Assembly (NCBI RefSeq): GCF_964340395.1
Contig: NC_135560.1
Span: 17,160,098 to 17,224,097, forward strand
Source of the DNA: Glandiceps talaboti
Taxonomy: Eukaryota; Hemichordata; Enteropneusta; Spengelidae
Direction of reading: 5' to 3'
Length of the DNA: 64,000 nucleotides
Numbering within the stretch: the stretch's first letter is position 1; the number at the start of each line of letters is the position of its first letter. The position numbers were made by a program, and so were the translations under genes. Below, in pieces: positions 26,055 through 60,040 of the stretch. A model generated the notes under the pieces. The model worked only from the letters and a program-made list of their open reading frames with translations, had not been told where the DNA came from and ran no database searches.

Positions 26055-26435
26055 GTACTTACAGTACATTGCAGGTTAGTGTTCACTGGCTCTGTTTGAT
26101 GTAGCCAAACAGAAAACATTAAGAAACTGTACATTCTGTACATTAAGACAGTAAGGTTGCAATTTCTTTGTTCATTTAGTGTGAGTGAAACAAACCATTT
26201 AAATACACAGCAACTAGACACACGCATATGGACACCAATGTTTTAATGTCTGCATGGTGGCATATGTTATTGAATAGTTCATTTCATTATACACAAAATA
26301 AAGCAAGAAACTGTATTCATTCAATCTTGCCAGCTTAAAGTATAGCACACACAGTTTCTTGTTGGTTTCTGCATGGTTGTATCAACAGAGCCAGTAACCA
26401 CTAACCTGCAACTCGCTGTACAATGATGTCTCTAC
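26055..26435. mobile_element. Fold-back element (family G)
   Basis: The left arm, with TACATTGCAGGTTAGTG and CTGGCTCTGTTTGAT...AAGAAACTGT, is inverted at the right end (ACAGTTTCTTG...ATCAACAGAGCCAG...CACTAACCTGCAA). Arms are about 70 bp. No ORF. A diverged arm-like piece occurs at 15160-15235. Confidence 0.65.
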
Positions 26436-27024
26436 AATGAAAAAAATGAAATGAATATGATATACATAAATCATGATTTGAACATTTTAGACTAATTAAC
26501 CATTGATATGTTAGAAGGGAATTTAACCAATTAATCATAATGTCTCGGCTCTGTCTGGACTAGGGTTCAAACACTTTATATCATATATCTGGTTGACAGC
26601 CATAGTTTAGGTATATTGATGTTATTAATGATTTAGGAGGCAAAGAAAATTGAAAAATTGATTATAAAGTCTGTCTCTGTGGACAGAGTACATTCCATAT
26701 ACATGTACATGTACTATAATGCATCTGTGTACAAATGTAGCTTTCTGTGCTGTCTAGATATGCTAATGCTATTATCCAATATATATTATACCATGCACGA
26801 AACATTTAGAAGAAAAAATATGGAATATATACTCTGGTCGTTCTAAGTCACGACAACATGCATCTATGTCACAACAACGCATGTCTACGTCATTGGTTCT
26901 GCTTCAAAATATGAGTCAAAACATTCAAAATTACCATTACTTTCCCCACTTTTACTTTGATATTACTGGCACTAGTGTGATTATATCATTCTCCATTATA
27001 TTTCTTTATTCAGATGGAAGATAC

Positions 27025-27125
27025 TTGTGACCTAAAGGTTGTCACTACTCATCTAGCAACAAAGGCCCCTTAAGTCACTTGTCTAGTGACTCAGTGATAC
27101 AGACCCCATAGGTCACTCATATTTT
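27025..27125. repeat. Family I related repeat
   Basis: TTGTGACCTAAAGG, GTCACTACTCATCTAG, CTTAAG and CCCCATAGGTCACTCATATTTTCC resemble the 2288-2445 element (CTAGATGAGTAGTGACAAAC, CCTATAGGTCATGAG). Confidence 0.4.
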
Positions 27126-28159
27126 CCTTGGCTAAATTCTCTAATTATGGGGTTGATGATGTGGAAACATCTTATATTAGCTTTAGAAATAACTTCAGAA
27201 TAAAGGTAACGCACTGGATGATTGTGACTAGAAATCCTTAATAATGGGTCTGTTTACACATGGGTAGATGTTTGAACTTGGATCGCACACACCCAATCTA
27301 AATATTTGGAGAGTACACCCTACCCCACCCCCCACCACCACCCCTGGGATCAAAATGATGAAAAGTGTGTTTTACTTGTGAGTTACTAAAGTACATGATG
27401 TATATACATGTACTATGATTTTGGTGTGTCACAACAAATCACTGCATCAGAGATATGACAAATTAGTTTAGAGTACTCACCATATATCTGAAATATAACA
27501 TTGTACTTTCATGACAAATAACATGTGGTACCTTAAGCAGGCTGGTTTGCTAACTTATACAGATCCTTACCCTGAAACGTTATAACACATGTTTAAGCTA
27601 GTACACAGTGACAAAACTTAACACAATAAAAATTCTAAAAAAAAAATGTTTTAAAAATTGTTGAGCTACTGGCTTTAAAATAACACCTGTCATTTTGTTG
27701 TATGCTAGTACTAGTATGTATAGAGTATTTATCTTGATGTATTGTATGGATGTCATGTACATATACGTCATGTTCTGCACTGATTCTGGGTCATATGCAG
27801 CTAAAAGGAATATTGTGTTAATCAATGGATGGTAGCCTGAAGCAGTTTTCAATGAATAGCTTAGGTCAGTGGAGTCTTTGACAAAGATGAATACAGACTA
27901 GGGAATCGAGGCTAGAATACTGAAATTATCAGAGAGATGTGTCCTGTTTTTTTATCAAAGAAAATAAAAGAATCTTCCATGGTCAATTTTTTCCCTGAAT
28001 TTAAAGTATTTGTACAAATGTAACATCAGTGCAATGTGTACTGTAATAATTATAGAAGGGAGAGAGTACATTGAATATTAAAGAATGAGAGGAGACAGAT
28101 GTTTCTTATATAATTTCTTAATGAAGAAGAGTGCTTCATATTTATTTATCTTATACATG

Positions 28160-28284
28160 TGTTCTACTGCAGCCCATTTAAAAGCTGCACTAGCTGTAAC
28201 TGGAATGTTTTCATGCAAATATTTTGTTAGGTACAATAATTTACTCATAATATTGTACACCATAAACAGTATTACATCTTCTGG
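28160..28284 (+). repeat. Dispersed repeat (family A), copy 2
   Basis: It contains AGCTGTAACTGGAATG, ATTTTGTTAGGTACAATAA, ACTCATAATATTGTACACC and AAACAGTATTACATC. It abuts MITE family B at 28285. Confidence 0.55.
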
Positions 28285-28625
28285 GGGTAAACATATTTTG
28301 GGGTAGGTAGAATTTTTATTTTATTTTATTTTTTTTTTTCATGTGTGAGTGTCTAGTTCAGGTTTTCCATTGTTCCAAATGGTTTCTGTGTTATTTATTT
28401 CTTCCTATCAGATGTACAGCCAGTTACAGATTGAAAAAGCAGTTTTATATTGTCTTTTTAAGTTGATGACAGTTTCCGCATCCACTATTTCTCGTGAGAC
28501 TTCACAAATTTTGCGATTTTATTATTTTTTTCTCAAATACGTAAAAAAATAGTTTAGGGGCGGCAGTGAAAAACTAAGTGGGGTTGGGTAACCCGAACCA
28601 AACAATTATTTTTCTTTAGGCCTAA
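28285..28625 (-). mobile_element. MITE family B, reversed copy lacking one end
   Basis: The reverse complement follows the 21447 copy from TTAGGCCTAA through TGTTTGGTTCGGGTTACCC, the TTTCTCGTGAG/CTCACGAGAAA region and the AAAATAAAA..CTACCTACCCCA module, and stops before the second TIR. Confidence 0.7.
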
Positions 28626-29756
28626 GAGAGCTTTGGTCATTGCAGAATATCTGTAGAGCACACTCAGGGGGGACTAGGTTGGGTTCATTGATTGTTACAT
28701 CTGAAAGATACACAATGGATTCAATGTGATGCACATGTACAGTAATTGAATACTAATTCTAGAATTGATGCAAAGAATGCCTGGCAACAGTAGCTATGGC
28801 AACAGCATTATCAGTGAGGATAATTCTATATCTGAAATATAAAAAGGTAAATCCATGAAATATTAATTTACACATTTGAAAGGTATCGATATTGATGTGA
28901 TATGCAGAAATTACATTGAAAATATAGGATGTGTGACCTTCGTTGGTCAACAACAAAACAGTATAAATATGCATAAAACTTCAATTTTATGGTGCAGAAA
29001 TAGATATTTGGAATACATTTTATTAATCTGAATTCAAGTCATTTCTGTAACTTAGGCTTGTACAGAATATGATTTATCTATGAAATTATTGTATAAATGT
29101 ACATGTATTATCTCCAATAAATGGGGAACACACAAGAACATTTGGAATTATATTAGAAAAAAGGTTCTGACTCTGAGAGTAGTACTGATGTATTCAAAGG
29201 AAACACAGAGAATAACCTTTAGATCTTAGTGTTTTTGTATTTTTCAATCTACAAGTTTCTAATTGTTGGTATTTTAGATTACAGTAGGGATGTAGCTAAT
29301 TTTTAAAATAGTAGGTAAAGGTTATAGAAGTACTGAAGGCAGTAATACATGTAGTACCTATATTTGCAAGACCAATGAATTTGACCAATGCTGGGTAAAT
29401 AGTGGTTGAAATAAAGAATTTTGAAATGCAAATTCCTGAAATAGTAGCTGGCGAAAAAGACAGGTAATGTGTAGGCAGTATTTGCTGACTTATCAGCTCT
29501 TATATCTACAAAATACATATACATACATGTAGTACATACATATTCACTGTATTCAGGGTGTAATTGATTTTAAGTTTTCACTTCCAAATGCTAGAAATGA
29601 TTTTGTTTTAAAGTTTATGCTTTGATCCATATTGAGTTTATTTAAGATAGAAATTAATATTTGTATAGTTGTAGATGATAAGTGAATAAATATCATTATC
29701 ATCATTAGTATTATAATTTTACATTAAGGTTCTGTCTATAGATAATATTATCATTG

Positions 29757-30090
29757 TGAACCATGCATTTCTAACCCAAATATTTCGAAGAGACAGAGCT
29801 CCTCTTTATCAGTAGGTCTCCAGTTCTGTCAAAGAAATCAAGTTCTGTCGCACTTAAAGTGTCAAAGTCTTTGCTGAAGACACAGACAGACAACAGCCAT
29901 TGTCATATAAAATTATGCTCTTGTCTTGGAATGGTATGAATAGTAAGTTTGGTCAGCTATTGAATAATAGTCTCCATCATTTTATAGTGTAATAGAACTT
30001 GATTTCTTTGACAGAACTGGAAACCCACTGATGAAGAGGAGCTCTGTCTCTTTGAAATATTGGGGTTTAGAAATGTATGGTTTATGATGA
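29757..30090. mobile_element. Fold-back element inside the large inverted repeat
   Basis: CATTTCTAACCCAAATATTT...GAGACAGAGCTCCTCTT...CAGTTCTGTCAAAGAAATCA is inverted at 30001-30085. The two arms of about 90 bp are well matched around a ~150-bp centre. Confidence 0.75.
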
Positions 30091-32209
30091 TATTATTGGA
30101 TATTATTATCATAATGATAATTTTATTAATTCTCATAAGAAAGGCAATGTAATTTTCAAACTCTTGCTCAAGAAACATTTAATGTTTGTGTATGTGGTTT
30201 ACTAATGCTATGAACATTTTATGTCCAACAACACAGAGCAGTCATAAGTATGCGATGACACCAATATTGAATACTTTAACCATGGAAAATCAGTTGAGCA
30301 GTTGAGTAATATTTGACTCTAATGCTCATCTCATTGTGTTGCATAGCCTTGGTATATCCATGGTAACATATAAATGTATCAAATGAGTGACTTCCTTGTA
30401 GTCTAGAAGTATTTAGTGACTTGTACAGAATTAGTGTTGGTTCAATCAAAGTAATGGATATGATAAAAATGTCAATGTACGATGAATCTCAAAGATGATA
30501 ATTTACTGCAGTACTTAGTGATATGAAAAAAAATAGTACAGATCAGAGATAAAAAAGTTAAAATGATGCCATTTATCACACAAGAATTACAATGATAAAC
30601 AGTGACTTAGATAGATTTGATGAAAGAAGCTGTGAACACCAGTGTTTCTGTGATAGAAGACATATTTAAAGGATTATGATGAGAACTGTTAGTGGATGTC
30701 ACACTGTTAGTATCATGATCTATTGGAAAACTGTAGAACTTCCAAAATACCAAAAATACATACAATCTGTATTAGGCTATTGATTAAATAAGTAAAACCT
30801 GAAACACAATGAACTGGAATGTTTACACAAAGTTGTCGATAAAAACCATGAAAAAAAGAAAAAGTACATAACACATTGAAAATGCATACCTATATACCAA
30901 CCAACTAATTGTCAAATCAACTTACCAACTGCTTTATAAATAACTTAAAAAGTTACATTTGTAACTAGTAAGAACTAATTATTTAAACCAGCTAATGAAC
31001 TAGATATAGATGTACAATGTATTTACAAATTATAACCAATGAACAACAAAAAGATGGGGAAATATCTTGAGGGGACAGAAAATCATTGGAATAGAAATTT
31101 CATAACAAGTGTATACATGTATATACAAGTAGGCTTGTGTCATGTTATCAAAAATAGTTATTAACGGTATTATAGATTAAATAGAAAGACAAATATCCAC
31201 ACCAAAATTTTTAATAGGTAAACACTGTCTGTCTCAGACCATCTGTTTATCATGATTTCATGTACAAGTACATGTTGCATAGATTATTTGTACATGGTAC
31301 TGCTTTCAGATGAATAGTGTGTGTGTGTCAGCTGTAAAAAGAGATATTAGCCTGGTGTATTTCACACACATATTAGTGAAGTTATACTGTGTAATATGAC
31401 AACATACATGTAAGTACACAAATGGTTTTGTTCACTGTTTTCATTCCATCAATAACCCCCCTACCGTTACTCTGCAATACCATGCAGTAGTGATTTTATC
31501 CAGTGTTTTCATTCCATCAATGCCATACTCTTCAATACCAAAGCTAGCTGAAGTGACGGGCTTCCCAGAGACAAGAATCGATTTGAACACCTTGTGAGAG
31601 ATAGCAAAGGAAATCTATGATTGCCTCAATTCACCGTATCGTGTCATGTTATTTCTAGCCATCGGCAGTAATCTTGTACATAAGTACAAAATGGAATAGT
31701 TCTCTTTGTTGCAAAGAATTTCGGGCAAGATAATTCTGATTGAAAATATTCTCAAAGTATTTGGACCCTTTGATATTTGAAGACTGGGCTAAATCTATGG
31801 ATACTCCATGTAGGTAGATGATTCTGTTTCATATTAAAGATTAAATATCTTTCTGATTATTAATATTTCATTTGTGTCATATCATTACCTTTTATGATGA
31901 AGTCAGAAGTACATATAATGATAAATTGTAAAGTACTTTGAGCACAGTGTGACAAAATCGCAATGGAACATTATTTATGATTATTCTAATAAATTAAAGA
32001 TCTAATGATGATAATGATATTTATTCACCTATGATGCCATCATCTACAACTATACAAATATTAATTTTCTATCTTAAATAAACTCAATATGGATCAAAGC
32101 ATAAACTTCAAAACAAAGTCATTTCTAGCATTTGGAAGTGAAAACTTAAAATCATTTACACCCCGAATACAATGAATAGGTACATGTATGTACTATATGT
32201 TACTGTTGA

Positions 32210-33145
32210 CAGGGCTTGAATTTAACTTTTCAGTGGGCTTGGTAGTCAAATTTCTCCAAGTGAACTGTTTCAGCTACAATTTTCTATTGATTTCCATTGG
32301 TCTAACAGACTACCACCTTATAAATTGGGTAGTCTAGATACAATGTTTGGAATTCTATAAGTCCTGGACTACTACTAATTTGGTAGTCAAGATACAATGT
32401 TTGGTAGTCTATATGCCCTGGACTACTACTAATTTGGTAGTCAAGATACAATATTTGGTAGTCTATATGCCCTGGACTACTACTAATTTGGTAGTCAAGA
32501 TACAATATTTGGTAGTCTATATGCCATGGACTACTACTAATTTGGTAGTCAAGATACAATGTTTGGTAGTCTATATGCCATGGACTACTACTAATTTAGT
32601 AGTCAAGATACAATATTTGGTAGTCTATATGCCGTGGACTACTACTAATTTAGTAGTCAAGATACAATGTTTGGTAGTCTATATGTCCTGGACTACTGCC
32701 AATTTGGTAGTCAAGATACAATGTTTGGTAGTCTATATGTCCTGGACTACTGCCAATTTGGTAGTCAAGATACAATGTTTGGTAGTCTATATGTCCTGGA
32801 CTACTACTAATTTAGTAGTCAAGAACAATATTTGGTAGTCTATATGCCCTGGACTATTACTAATTTAGTAGTCAAGATACAATGTTTGGTAGTCTATATA
32901 CCCTTGACTACTGCCAATTTGGTAGTCAAGATACATTGTTTGGTAGTCTATATACCCTTGACTACTGCAAATTTGGTAGTCAAGATACAATGTTTAGTTG
33001 TCTATATACCCTTGACTACTGCCAATTTGGTAGTCAAGATACAATGTTTGGTAGTCTATATACCCTTGACTACTGCCAATTTGGTAGTCTAGATACAATG
33101 TTTAATAGTCTATATGCCCTGGACTACTACTAATTTCAAGCCCTG
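32210..33145. mobile_element. CAGGGCTTGAA-TIR element containing a 54-bp tandem array (family D)
   Basis: The ends are CAGGGCTTGAATTTAA and its inverse AATTTCAAGCCCTG. Between them, about 32320-33130, lie roughly 15 units of 54 bp. Each has GGTAGTCTATATGCCCTGG and ACTACTACTAATTTGGTAGT, and each can form a small hairpin (GACTAC...GTAGTC). The ORFs on both strands, with 18-residue periodicity, are translations of the array. Confidence 0.85.
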
Positions 33146-34079
33146 AATGTATGTACATTTTGTAGATATAAGGGCTGATAGTTGGCAAAAACAGCCTACA
33201 AGTTACCAGTCTTTCTCTCACCTCCTTTTTCAGGAATTTGCATTAAAAAATGTTTAAATTAGATTTAGAATAAATGGTATTTTAATTGAGCGAAATATTG
33301 AAATAATACAGAAAACAAATGGTGTTTGTTGGGGGAAATGGTAGTGATACGAATAGCCAATGTTGGATTATAAGCACAATTTAGGTATGAACATTTTTGA
33401 CTTGTAGAACTATAAATATTTGGTTCTTATTAAAACAGAATGATCCTAATTTTTTGTTATGGCTTCACTTATAAGATCATACCAATCCAAGACCATAGGA
33501 TACAAACATTGGGGTTTAAATGGACACAATATATAAATTGTACAGTGGCCATAATTAATATGTTCTCTTGCTGCTAGATAATGAATTGGTATGTTGGTTT
33601 GACATGTCATGGGGTAATCGAATCCTCCATGGATTGGCTGTTGACATGAGGCCCTGGAACATGTATACTTGAGACATTGTAATGGGGTTGCTTTGTGGGG
33701 TTCACGTTGATGACTAAGTGACACATAAATTAGTACCTGGTAATCAAGGAAATGAACAAATAGCCTTCACTTCCTTGATAATGTCAAATGTCAGGAATAA
33801 CCCACAGGGAATTGTAGGAAGTACTATTTAAACATTCCTTGGATAATTCATGTATTCAGTTGCCATAGAAATGTGTAGAAGCAATGAATGGAAATCATGA
33901 ACTTGGCCAGTAGATTCGTTTAATTAATTATTCAGGATGTATACAACAGTTCTTTTGAAACATATTTTTTCTTCGTTATTTCTAACTTGGTGTGTACTTA
34001 GTTAATGTTCTTAGTAATTTCAACTTTAGGAATTTAGTGTAATTTTATTCATACTTTATCTTTTGATTTTATTGTACCA

Positions 34080-34096
34080 CCCCCCCCCCCCCCCCA
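34080..34096. repeat. Poly(C) tract
   Basis: About 17 consecutive C (after one A). Similar tracts occur at 47201-47217, 47583-47598, 51819-51838 and 63155-63169. Confidence 0.95.
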
Positions 34097-35304
34097 CATT
34101 TAATAATTAAATAGTTAAATAAATAAAAAATGATTTATTTTATTTTACGTAATTTGTTTTACATTTACTATAAACTTGTATATGCACAGAATATATTGTG
34201 TATGCATGTAAAGTGTACACTTGTCAGTACATACAAATACTTGGAGTTAATAATAATAATATCCACTAGATAAAAATTAAAATAATTTTATACAACTGAA
34301 ACTATAAAAAAAATGAGTGTGAACAAAATATACATTAGAGCAGATATGGAAATGAGGTCAAAACAAGTACTTGGGTTTTACCTCAGTTAGTGAAGAAAAT
34401 ACATTACATGGTGATATTTAGAAATTTACAACCAGAATTTGACAGTATTTACAGCCTAGTGTGAAAGGTCATCTTTTTGTACTCACGAAACCATGTCAAA
34501 TTTCCTGTGTATTTCATTAAAATTCAAGGTGTAGTATGGAATGAACAAACCACAAAGATTACATATCCATTGCATAAACTTTGGTGTGTATTTGATATAG
34601 AAGCCTTGTGAGAAAGGAATTAAAAAATGGAGCATAATTTAAACAATATTTATTGTTGTGAGGTTATAAGAAATTAATTCAAAGATGATGCATAATAATA
34701 TAACAAATATCTACCGTAATGGTGTGAGAAATTAATTCAAATATACATAATTAATATAACATATGTATTGTGAGGTTATGAGAAATGAATTCAAATATGA
34801 TGCATAATACAATAATAACAAATCTATTATTGTAAGGTCTAAAAGAAGATAGGAATACTTTTCTAAATTCAGTTTTACAGCAAGTTTTCTGGTTTTGAAT
34901 CTTTATCTTTTGATTTTTGACCCAATTTTGTTTAGGTGTACATACATACTAGGTACAATGTACATGTACCCACCCCACCCCCACTCTAGTCCAATCCCTA
35001 TGATCTCATACAATAATGTATGTAGTATTCCACCACGTGACTGCTTTCTCTCTGCTATTCCTAATGAGATCATTTATATTACATTAAGTGTATGTATAAA
35101 ACAACTGTTTGTATCCCCAGGTAGTATTTGGTTTAAATTGAACATTAAATTTGATAAGCACAATGCATCAAGCAAAAACTTATCCCACCCCTCTCCTCTG
35201 CATCCCCTCCTGTCTGGTTACATACCATACACCCATTGACTCTATCTACACACAATGTATGAGTGAACAGCTAATAAACTTTTCTCAGTTTTTTTTCTTT
35301 ATAG

Positions 35305-35432
35305 ATATAAACTAAAACACCAACAAGTGCAGATGGATAGCGGGAAGGACCTTTAACATTAACAGTGTTGTGATCTTCAGTTGTCTACCAACAGCCTCAT
35401 TAACTCTAACTTGACTTCCGAAATATGAAAAG
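35305..35432 (+). promoter_or_regulatory. PAM 5'UTR in exon 2 with two short upstream ORFs
   Basis: The exon begins after TTTCTTTATAG. ATG at 35333 opens a 7-codon uORF ending at TAA 35354-35356. ATG at 35425 opens a 6-codon uORF ending at TAA 35443-35445, overlapping the main ATG at 35433 in another frame. An alternative in-frame start is the Met at 35445. Confidence 0.55.
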
Positions 35433-57048
<21,616 letters not shown>

Positions 57049-58043
57049 GCATAGCAACATGTGACTAAGAGTAGACCCTGTACAGTTAATACAGTTATAT
57101 AAAATGTCTACACGCCACAAGTCATGGATTTAGAAAACAAACACACACTTAATGTGTGAAAAGGGTCGAAATATGCAGGAAGTAACAAAAAAATATATTA
57201 GTACTTAATTATGAGAGTTCCTCTGTAAAATTTCATAACAAGAAAAATGAATACATGTAACATGACAAAGAGTAGAAAGAAAAACAGAGGAGTGCCTACA
57301 CATCAAAAAGTTGTCAGAAATGGTCCCCTTCTTTCAATGTCTGAGTTTGTTTCTAGATTGAATATTATTATTAAGTCCAACCTGCCCATCCCTCTTTCAG
57401 TCGTGAAATGGACTCTCCCACCACACATAACAATAGGGAATGTACCAAAAATCGTTGATTCGTAGGTATGGCTGAAGAGAAAGGAAATGAATGATGAAAA
57501 AATCTCCCCAGATCATTGCCACTGAAAGAGACAGAAGGAAAACTAGTGCTTTGTATATATGCATGTTGTGTTTTGAATGGGTGAAGTATAGTATGTAATA
57601 TAAAATGCCAAGTAGACATACTAAATATATATTACAGGGAAATTTACAATTGTACATGTCAATCAATCAATCAAACAGTAAATTAACAGAAATGAATACT
57701 TTTAAATTTGATTTGAATATATGCAAATGTATGCAAATCGTTTTGATTAGAATAATAATGTGTTGTGTGATATCAAAACCTGAGTCCATCGTAAAGGATA
57801 AAAAGTATAAACTAATGTACACAATGTCAGATGTCAAACTAGAATGCATAGGGATAGAGCCTACCATGTACATGTTAGTTAGTTTGTGAAATCAAACATT
57901 TACATCTCAAAATGTACTTAGCTGTGTGTTGCCATAGTGTTCCATAATTAGTACTACCATAATGTTCATTAGCTTTGTTAATTAGCATACCATTCCATAG
58001 TTGTAAAGTTTGTCTGTTAATGTCCATTGTATTTCGAAATAAA
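57049..58043 (+). other. PAM 3'UTR (proposed) with first AATAAA
   Basis: AATAAA occurs at 58038-58043, and another candidate at 59393-59398. No further coding exon follows the stop at 57046-57048. The ORFs in this stretch have no motifs. Confidence 0.45.
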
Positions 58044-59287
58044 CTGTAGTTTTATTAGGTCAGTTCATAGACAAAGGCAAAATGATGAAAACAAAGGTAT
58101 TGCAATGTTAAGACTCTGAGGGCGCTCAAGCTTATCTTTAGTCTTGCTGACAAGTGCAAGCGGGCACACTACATTTATGATGATTTCAAACTAGGAGAGC
58201 ACTGTAACTATTGTATGATCAACACATGTATTTGTTACTTCTAGTGTTTGTGATGCAAACATCATGTTAACATTAATGATGAAATTCATGAAACTTAAGT
58301 AAAAATAGTCTATACTAAAATAAGTATGTACTTTGATGGTCTGCAGACCTAATCATAACTGTTTAGCCCCATGTACTGATGTTATTCAGAATATTTAATT
58401 GTAGAGTTGTTTCCAACTACTTTTAAAAATCTAATAATCAGTTTTGCCCTATTATAATAGTATGTTGTGGAAGATAGTCACTTCGACTAAATTAAATCTA
58501 CAGGTACTTCAATATATACTATTTATCAGAAATTGTAGATGATAGCACAATGTATGTATTATATAACTTAAACTGGTGGTTTTCTGGCATTAAAAATTGC
58601 CCACAGTAAATGACATATCAAATTTACTCATTATAACTAACAGTAGTCATCGTCAGCAGAGTTGAAAAAGTGAATAATTGGGGTATGATGATTTATCGTC
58701 TAAACCAATGTGAAAATGTGTTTCTGTTAGTTTAATTACTAAATTACTTAAAAAACATACACAAGTAAATCCCCTTCCCTGTTAGACTATGATATATTGT
58801 ATCATTCCATGGTGCCTCATACAGTGACAGGCCGAAACACTTTCAAAATCTCGAAGGTTAATCATCAAACATGTAACACAGTTGTAGACTTGATAAATCT
58901 ACAGAAGTTTGTATGAATGTAATTGTCTTACAGAATACATTTGCATTGTAGAGAATGTTACAACAGGTGGCTATATGAAATGAGACCGTTTTGTTGTTTT
59001 TTGGAACTGAGGAGCTAACATCCAAGTTTCAAAGTGTAGCAGCTAGCATAACAGTTTTAAACAGAGACTGGACGGAACATTTCAGTCATGAATAATTATA
59101 GAAAATAGTAGTGCATGTTTCCATGAATGTATTTAATGTTGTTCGCCATTGTCTGAAATTTTGCCATTTTGTTTAAAGATTGAAAATTGCTTTATTCAGA
59201 TGTATAGAAGTACATGTGGGGAGAAATCCTCCTGTAAAGAAAGTACCACCATGAGGAGGCTGTCAAAACTACTCAATTTGTCCATTT

Positions 59288-59349
59288 GTTGTCATGGCAA
59301 TGTGTCTGCTTGTTGCTATGGCAACTTGTCCGCTAGTTGTCATGGCAAA
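59288..59349. promoter_or_regulatory. Three X-box-like sites in a 24-bp tandem array
   Basis: GTTGTCATGGCAAT (59288), GTTGCTATGGCAAC (59312) and GTTGTCATGGCAAA (59336) are spaced exactly 24 bp apart. The middle one is a near-perfect RFX palindrome. They lie 45 bp before an AATAAA. Confidence 0.45.
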
Positions 59350-59857
59350 TTCGTTATTTCATATGGATGCAAGTACTTTGACTGTTGATTGGAATAAATA
59401 AGTTATTTTTATAGTCTGTTATTAAGAGTACAGTCCTAGACACATTTTGAGAATGATATACAAATTTAAAATGAGATGCAAATTCTTTGATAGATATATA
59501 TGTATATGTAGTAATGGAATTGAAATGTCATATGTTGTAGTTTTTAATAAGAACTTGAATATTTGTTGTAGTTTTAGTTCTGAAATGTATAACTTGAATA
59601 ATTATGTATAAAACAGAGTCTATGCTTATTACATGCACTGTAACCTCTTCAATAGAAACTCAGAGGGAGACATGGAAGAGGAAAATGGTGTACTTTAAAA
59701 GTGCCATATGAGTTGAGATTAAAATTTTGGTGTGAAAAACAATTCTGGGTACCAGCAATAGAATATTAATGCCTAGATGCATCATGATCGAAATAACGAA
59801 CATTTCGATTTCTTGGTCGACAACATAACTTCTGCTGCATGTGCTTCACATGCATTA

Positions 59858-60040
59858 CTTGTTCTATTTTGACCCTCCAGGATGAGGTAAAAAGCTATTG
59901 CAGGTACAGAGAGTAAGTCGACCTTCTTGTTCTATTTTGACCCCCTAGGATAAGGTAAAAAGCTATTGCAGGTACAGAGAATAAGTCGACCTTCTTGTTC
60001 TATTTTGACCCCTAGGATAAAGTAAAAAGCTATTGCAGGT
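59858..60040. repeat. ~67-bp tandem repeat, three units
   Basis: CTTGTTCTATTTTGACCC...AGGTAAAAAGCTATTGCAGG...AAGTCGACC is repeated at about 59858, 59925 and 59992 (last unit partial). Confidence 0.9.

Larger units (their letters stand above)
29425..33244. mobile_element. Large inverted-repeat element, right arm split by a nested insertion
   Basis: The left arm 29425-29710 (AATGCAAATTCCTGAAA ... TCAGCTCTTATATCTACAAA ... TTTTAAGTTTTCACTTCCAA ... AATATCATTATCATCATTA) recurs inverted at 31999-32200 and again at 33148-33244. The outer part is diverged and the inner ~185 bp nearly identical. The gap in the right arm is exactly the TIR element 32210-33145. Without it the element spans about 2.9 kb. 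No transposase ORF was found. Confidence 0.75.
19656..35304 (+). other. PAM intron 1 (proposed), 15.6 kb, repeat-rich, no nested gene seen
   Basis: No exon chain on either strand was recognised. It holds a MITE (21447-21816), a 23-bp minisatellite (22598-22975), a TG-rich microsatellite with family L repeats (23390-24840), fold-back elements (26055-26435, 29757-30090), families A and B (28160-28625), the large inverted repeat (29425-33244) and a poly(C) tract (34080-34096). The remainder is AT-rich sequence without visible features. Confidence 0.6.

Noticed and set aside
31540-31690. Slightly higher-GC unique stretch that might be an exon or conserved element
   Set aside because: Frames are broken by stops and no splice sites or family match were seen; it lies inside the large inverted-repeat element.
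32320-33130. CRISPR-like regular array
   Set aside because: Whole units repeat with no unique spacers, no cas genes, and the DNA is eukaryotic.
32302-33133. ORFs with 18-residue repeats on both strands, superficially a repeat protein
   Set aside because: Open in several frames only because of the 54-bp array; no start context, splice sites or domain.
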